DNA of 64,000 bases from Chytriomyces cf. hyalinus JEL632. Its lineage: Eukaryota > Chytridiomycota > Chytridiomycetes > Chytridiales > Chytriomycetaceae. Every line of letters starts with the position of its first letter. Within the stretch, counting starts at the first letter, position 1. This document shows, piece after piece, positions 59,300-64,000 of the stretch. The translations under genes and the position numbers were made by a program. The notes below the pieces were generated by a model. The model saw only the letters and a program-made list of their open reading frames with translations, did not search any database and was not told the DNA's origin. The stretch covers positions 186,001 to 250,000 of the forward strand of contig JAIWWG010000039.1 of the NCBI GenBank assembly GCA_025435555.1, given 5' to 3'.

Positions 59300-59740
59300 C
59301 CACTGGATTAGCTTGACAGACTTCAAAGAATGCGCAGCAAAAGTTCTCATCCACTAAATTTCCCATGTTCCAGAAATCTGCTTGTTATTTTGAACCAATT
59401 CCAACACACCAAAAATCTCTCCCTTCTAATCTCCAAAAACTATTTTCCAACTGTTTCACTTGGTGATTAGTTACCAGAAACTCCTATTTAAGCCTGCCCT
59501 TTTTCTCCAATAAAGAACAGTCTCTCCATAACTCACTTACTACTCTCTATCTCTCTTCTGCTCGAAAGCAGTCCAAATCCTAAGAAGCCAGTTCCAGCAC
59601 TTGACCTATTCTCTAACAATTGGTAGCATTGGAAATCCTCCCTCACGTACTACGTACCCAAGAGAACCCTCCTTCCAAGATGAATCCAAACAACAACGAG
59701 CCTATCCAGCCTGAAACTGCAGCCCTGCAGACCCTCAACA
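59300..59740 (+). mobile_element. Truncated Ty3/gypsy fragment: LTR end, leader and gag start
   Basis: LTR-like features (TATTTAAG near 59487, AATAAAG near 59510) are followed by ATTGGTAGCATTGG at about 59619, where a primer-binding site related to initiator tRNA is expected. An ATG at 59680 starts a short gag-like N-terminus (MNPNNNEPIQPETAALQ). The fragment stops where the dispersed repeat copy B begins. A small broken remnant of a family different from the element at 53681-59027. Confidence 0.6.
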
Positions 59741-59970
59741 CTGTTGAATATCAGTCTCAAGTGATGGAGTACTGTTTACTTCAATAAAGGTTAATTCTCC
59801 CCAATTCATCTCTTATTCTCTACTGCAGATAAAGAAGAGTCCTGCACCTCACCATTCCACCAACCTCAATACATATGGGCATGAATTATGACATTGAGTG
59901 GGGTAAACGTCTAGTAGATAACAAGGAATGAATACACGAATCCTTGTGTTCTATAAAGGGTGCAGACTTG
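59741..59970 (+). repeat. Dispersed repeat, copy B (continuous)
   Basis: About 230 bp matching 28553-28729 plus 29079-29140 with roughly 95% identity by eye. Serves as the uninterrupted reference for copy A. Confidence 0.8.
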
Positions 59971-60237
59971 TAGATGACGATAGCTTATTCTATTACATGA
60001 TTTCAACTATTCTTGCTCTGATCAAGCATAAACATGGTTGGAAAGCAAATGTTTGGAATTTATATGATTCTGGCATAGCTGTTGTTGTAGTACACAGAGT
60101 TTAATAAAAACGCGCCTTCTTCGAGATTGGGTTTAAATGGGCGAAAGGTGAGAGAACTGCAGGAACCACCTGAAGCACTAACACCCCTCGTCTTACTTTA
60201 TTTGAAGGAAGGACCAAAGAAAACTAGGGTGGAGCAG
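59971..60237. other. Unassigned AT-rich DNA
   Basis: No gene or known element seen; it links dispersed repeat copy B with the 75-bp tandem repeat. Confidence 0.4.
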
Positions 60238-60450
60238 GGCAGGTCAAAGAAGGAGGTGAGCAACAACAGCTCGCAAAAAGGGAAACGGAAAAGGATTTGA
60301 CTGTGCTCACCTGGCAGATCAAAGAAGGAGGTGAGCAACAACAGCTCGCGAAAAGGGAAACGGAAAAGGATTTGACTGTGCTCACCTGGCAGATCAAAGA
60401 AGGAGGTGAGCAACAACAGCTAAAAGAAAAGCGGAAAAGGATTTGACAGT
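60238..60450 (+). repeat. 75-bp tandem repeat, about 2.8 copies
   Basis: Copies start at 60241, 60316 and 60391; the third is shortened and diverges after AACAACAGCT. Shared core AAAGAAGGAGGTGAGCAACA and GGAAAAGGATTTGACTGTGC. Because 75 is a multiple of three, a minus-strand frame repeats every 25 codons (LLTSFFDLPGEHSQILFRFP), but it has no other sign of being a gene. Confidence 0.9.
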
Positions 60451-61609
60451 AAGAAAAGAAAGAAAGAAAGGCGGAAAAGAGGTAGAAAATTCGAAATGTC
60501 ATCCGCTAAATATTAACCCGACTTTATCATAGATAAAACCAAAAATTACCACTGGAAATCCTGCTAGAATATGCATGCTTTTGGGAATTTGGGAGTTGTC
60601 AGGAGACAAGAGCTTTCAACTACCGGAGCTGAATGCTGATTCTTGTTTTATTTGTCCTGCTACAGTGTCCACTTTTATACATGTTACTGTCACTTTGCAA
60701 TTTCTAAGATGTCGCGTCATTATAAATGATGACACGACATTTGTGATGTGATGGGGGCTGAAAATGGAGATGAGGAGATGAAAAATGTAGATGGAATTCC
60801 AAAAGCTCAATCAATGCGCCACATCAAGAAACCATCCATCCAACTCAAATGCGTGTAAGTGGGAAGGACAGTCTGACCATGACAGTATCACAATAAAGAT
60901 CATGTAACAGGTTGTCTAGAGATTGTCGTGGCCAACAACCTTCAACAGGGAAAAGATCAGTATGTTCTTGTCATCTCAGAGAGACGGTGAACAAGATTAG
61001 TATGCAGATTCTATGCGGTATCGACAGTGAACATTGTAACATCTAAGTGAATCATGGATCCAATCAGGGTCTTAATGCTTCATCCAAACGACTAGAAACG
61101 TTGATTCCTGACGTCTCGGGTTTCCTTGCGCCAGTCATTTGAACTATTCATTGTTCGATACTGAACAGATACCAGTTTTCTTTCAACAATCAGTTCTACC
61201 ACTCGTCTGTATTTTGATTATTACGACAGTCGAGCTTGGTTGGTTTTGATTATTATCCAACCGGGCAAAACACGAACATCTCAGAGAACTGATAGTTAAT
61301 CTTGTCTGTTTAAAAAGTACAGTGCTAGAATGTCTGTTGTAGTAGAAAAAGAAACAACGGATAGGCCGTAGCGGCTATCAATCATAAGCTTTGTTTATTA
61401 CAACAGCTGTTAAGGTTCGCAACCACAGACCCGCAGGTCACTGGTTCAACCCGCACTGCTGCCAACTCCATGCAGCTATCTTCTGATCTTTATAGGGAAA
61501 TAAGCAGAAGAAGAGGAAATAGAAATCAACTTAGACAAGTATTCTATTACCACTTTTGTATGACTAATCTGTTAAGCCAGTCAAGCAATTAATCAATAAC
61601 CTTACCCAC
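60451..61609. other. Unassigned repeat-rich DNA
   Basis: No coding gene seen. Around 61415-61460 there is GGTTCGCAACC followed by GGTTCAACCCG, the latter close to a Pol III B box. A tRNA-derived SINE or tRNA fragment is possible, but no cloverleaf closes. Confidence 0.3.
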
Positions 61610-61927
61610 TGTGGGGATATTGATTATAGTTGACAAGCCTTTGCTGTCAGCCCAGTTCTGATTAATGGATCAGCCTGAAAACTGATTTGTGAGCAATGAC
61701 TCACTTTTTCAGCAATTTCAAACTGGAAAATGACAAATGAGTGATTTCACTTCTATAATGACTTTTCTGACTGAAAATCTCAATTATGACAAATGAAATG
61801 GAAAAAAAGGTGGCTGAGAAGTGAAATTGAAGAAAGCCTAATTAGATTTTATGGGAGCCAAAAATGTATATAAGGAGAGCTGTTTTGATGTGTTGTGATT
61901 CACCCTTAAGATAATAAATACTTATCA
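61610..61927 (+). repeat. Candidate solo LTR
   Basis: About 318 bp starting TGTGGGGATATTG and ending CTTATCA, with TATATAAGG at about 61869 and AATAAAT at about 61915, in LTR order. Flanks CCCAC and (G)CCCAA are a near-match for a target duplication. No internal domain is present. Boundaries are tentative. Confidence 0.4.
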
Positions 61928-62000
61928 GCCCAAGTTCAAAACCAAACAAATGCCCAACAAAATGCCTACATCCGCCAGCAAGACGAAAGACTTGCTTACC

Positions 62001-62486
62001 TCAACCAAACCCTTTGTAATAGCGGGGCGTGCACTTGGCGCACAATCTTTTGACCTGAATCCAGTCCAGAGTCCGGGTGCGTGTGCTGCAATCCGGCGCC
62101 ATACATCCCATTCGCGAGCATAGACGGACAATAGTCTTGTCGCTGACTGTGAGTGGACCATCTGCAACTTCTTTCGTCGAGGCCCCGTCTGCACTCCCCC
62201 CAGCATCCTCAGTTGATTCTCCATTTGGATATGCTGGATACCCCAACCTCGTCCGCAGCAGCGTCCACACTCGGCTACCCTCACCGGTCAAGCCCACAAG
62301 CCTCTTATTGACGCAGCCCAGTTTCAGCACCTCGCCCCCTTTCAAGTACAAGCACACCTCATCAAATAGTTCCGTGGGCATGTCGTCAAGACCTCGTCTG
62401 TTCAAGACAAGGCTCTCGTCCGCGCGCAACTTCTTGCGCACTCCTTCCGTCTGCTTTGGGCCGCGTGTGGGTGCTGGAGCAGACAT
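62001..62486 (-). CDS. F-box protein, C-terminus uncertain
   Basis: ATG at 62486 begins MSAPAPTRGPKQTEG. An F-box follows at about residues 35-75 (LDDMPTELFDEVCLYLKGGE, then KLGCVNKRLVGL), the Skp1-binding module of SCF ubiquitin ligases. Near the end is a cysteine pattern (CSRMGCMAPDC and RLCAKC) that could bind zinc. The frame stops at 62001 with YYKGFG, but a GTTGAG or GAG/GTAAGC donor at that point (about 61990-62005) suggests the coding region may continue in a further exon. DNA immediately beyond is a candidate LTR. So the gene may be cut short by an insertion or may have a distant exon. Substrate unknown. Confidence 0.6.
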   Translation of the reverse strand: MSAPAPTRGPKQTEGVRKKLRADESLVLNRRGLDDMPTELFDEVCLYLKGGEVLKLGCVNKRLVGLTGEGSRVWTLLRTRLGYPAYPNGESTEDAGGSADGASTKEVADGPLTVSDKTIVRLCSRMGCMAPDCSTRTRTLDWIQVKRLCAKCTPRYYKGFG

Positions 62487-63453
62487 TGTGTCCTTTTGTG
62501 GGAAACGTTTACTTTTTCGGACGGATGTTTTTCTTTCAAAATCCCAAGCACGATTCACAGCTGCTATGTGATTCAAAAACCCAAACGACCCAATCCTGCC
62601 TCCGATTAACGCCTGATCAACGCTCTTGTGACAAGAAACATCGAGCAGATCGTTCTGCGGACTAAGGCATTGGCTGTGGAGCACACATGTCCAAGTTCGC
62701 AATTGCGCGCATCTGTATCAAAGCCCGTTCAACCACTCCCAAATAGATTCAATGATTTGAAGAGACAGATGGCGTTTTTATTTGGCAGTCCGGCACATGA
62801 GATTCTTTACACCTGAAACATACTTCGGAAACAACCTCTCTCATCCTTGGATGGAGCACAAACTGATTCTAAGCTCAATGGAACTATCTATACGTGTTGC
62901 ATCAGGATTTGAGATTCCATGATTGGTAGCAACTACAGAAATCCTGCATGAGACTGGCCGCAAGCGTGATACCTGTTATTCTATGACACAAAGAATAACG
63001 TTCGTAAAGATGGTAAAAAATGGTTGACTTTTCCTGATCAATCTGTGCTGCATTGCCGACGATAGTTGCCACGCCCTTGATGTCGCTTTCAGAAGAATCG
63101 CAAACGCCGCATTCCGGGACTCACGCAAATTTTCGCACATAAATTTTCGAAAGTGAAACTCGGCGCATCGACCAACAACCCAAATACCTTGTTTTGAAAC
63201 CCAGGTGGGCCCAAGAGTTCTGAACTAATGCGGCTGCCACGCAAGTTCATCAAAACAAAAGACGCCCGTCTAAAGTGAAATGCGTTTATTGTGTTCCATC
63301 AGCGCAGACAATTAGGAAATCAAACAGGATCGGAACAGAGAAAGAAAGAAAAACATATGATTGAGGATTGAGGATTGAGGATTGAGGGTATGCCAAATAC
63401 ACAGGAAGGCGGTCCCCCAAGCAAAAGACTCGGGGGCCTTATTCTCCTTTTTT
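62487..63453. other. Intergenic region with a short heptamer repeat
   Basis: Holds the F-box gene promoter side and the 3' side of the right-edge gene. At about 63360-63388 ATTGAGG is repeated four times. No other gene seen. Confidence 0.5.
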
Positions 63454-63991
63454 CTAATGCTTGATTCCAAGAAACTCTAAATCTTCATCCACTCGGGCTG
63501 AAGATAATCCATTCACGAGTGCGGATGGGAAGAAGCCATAGACAGACGCAGCTTTTTTCCTTTTGGAGACAGGGAGAGATGTGGGGTCTTGTATCGAGAC
63601 CGCCTGTGCGGACGCGTGATGATGGTACTGCACGGAGGATGATCCCGGATTTTGGACTTCGGAAAATGCGGAAGATGAGGGAAACGGGTGATGTTGTTGT
63701 TGCTGCTGTAGAGGTACTTTCTGATGTGCATAGGTTGTTGGGAATTCTTCGTCAACGAGGTCATCTTCCATAATGTTTTTCCATTCTGTGTAGTCATTTC
63801 GCCGGGTTTTCCTCCTTTTGTTTGATATCCCACGGTCTCGATCTAAGAATGGGGAAAAATCAGAATCTTGACTGTTTGCCACTGGAGGAGAACGTACGTG
63901 GCATATGGTATCGTCGCATTTCTTCAGTCAAGCGCGAGCAGTTTCGAACGGCTTCTTCCATCAACTGACTTCGCGCCTCAGCTTTCTTTCT
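63454..63991 (-). CDS. Unknown nuclear-type protein, 3' exons only
   Basis: Partial gene that runs off the right edge. Two exons on the minus strand: 63991-63898 and 63842-63454, joined in phase (intron GTACGT...TTCTTAG). The last exons read RKKAEARSQLMEEAVRNCSR, then TEEMRRYHMPHRDRGISNKR with RRKTRRNDYTEW, then a Gln/His/Ser-rich low-complexity part and a basic SKRKKAAS patch, ending DLEFLGIKH. The charged helix plus basic clusters suggest a nuclear protein. The helix vaguely recalls YL1/VPS72-type segments, but I do not assign a family. N-terminal portion lies outside the window. Confidence 0.6.
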
Positions 63992-64000
63992 CTGTCAAAA

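Noticed and set aside
60198-60416. Repetitive minus-strand frame as a small protein
   Set aside because: Wholly explained by the 75-bp tandem repeat; no start context or conservation.
61415-61470. tRNA gene
   Set aside because: Has a B-box-like element but no closing acceptor, D or anticodon stems.
63360-63388. ATTGAGG heptamer array as a telomere-type repeat
   Set aside because: Only four copies, not a telomere-like motif, and located inside an ordinary gene-bearing region.

Overview
Eukaryotic nuclear DNA, most likely from an early-diverging (zoosporic-type) fungus or a close opisthokont relative. The host genes are compact, with many 45-80 nt GT-AG introns (some with ACTAAC-like branch sites). 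Most are core eukaryotic genes, including a fungal-style HSE1 (STAM), BRX1, GCN3 and a NUP155/NUP170-type nucleoporin. A decayed axonemal dynein fragment points to a flagellated ancestry. The species cannot be fixed from sequence alone. All exon joins below were worked out by hand from splice consensus, phase and protein-family conservation.

Region 1 (1-26500) is gene-dense host DNA: RPL21 (-), RPS19 (-), a MYST acetyltransferase (+), a dynein heavy-chain pseudogene (-), eIF2B-alpha (+), ATP synthase OSCP (+), a POT1-like telomere protein (-), a small unknown ORF (+), a USP36/42-type deubiquitinase with an RGG tail (+), NUP155/NUP170 (+, about 31 exons), a PWWP plus LEDGF-IBD-like protein (+), BRX1 (-), an isopenicillin-N-synthase-like dioxygenase (+), tRNA-Leu(CAG) (+) and HSE1 (+).

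Region 2 (26500-41600) is mobile and repetitive. It holds an unrecognised spliced coding region, an interrupted dispersed repeat, a broken Ty1/copia element (-), and inside that a young whole-looking Ty1/copia element (+) with 460-bp LTRs and a 5-bp target duplication. A decayed Harbinger-type DNA transposon and another coding fragment follow.

Region 3 (41600-53650) returns to host genes: MUS81 (-) and the U2AF large subunit (+) share an 86-bp divergent promoter. Next come a second tRNA-Leu(CAG) with an LTR-like repeat just upstream, a better preserved Harbinger element with its Myb/SANT partner gene, DPH2 (-) and tRNA-Leu(CAA) (-).

Region 4 (53650-64000) starts with a broken Ty3/gypsy chromovirus whose LTR lies about 30 bp upstream of the tRNA-Leu(CAA) gene. 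It continues with LTR fragments, tandem and dispersed repeats, an F-box gene (-) and the 3' part of an unknown gene (-) that runs off the right edge.

The host genes cover translation (RPL21, RPS19, eIF2B-alpha, DPH2, BRX1), chromatin and telomeres (MYST, PWWP/IBD, POT1, USP36-like), nuclear transport and splicing (NUP155, U2AF), repair (MUS81), mitochondria (OSCP) and endosomal sorting (HSE1). They look like ordinary housekeeping neighbours rather than one pathway. The most unusual signals are the dynein relic, LTR elements next to two of the three tRNA genes, and the nested young copia insertion.
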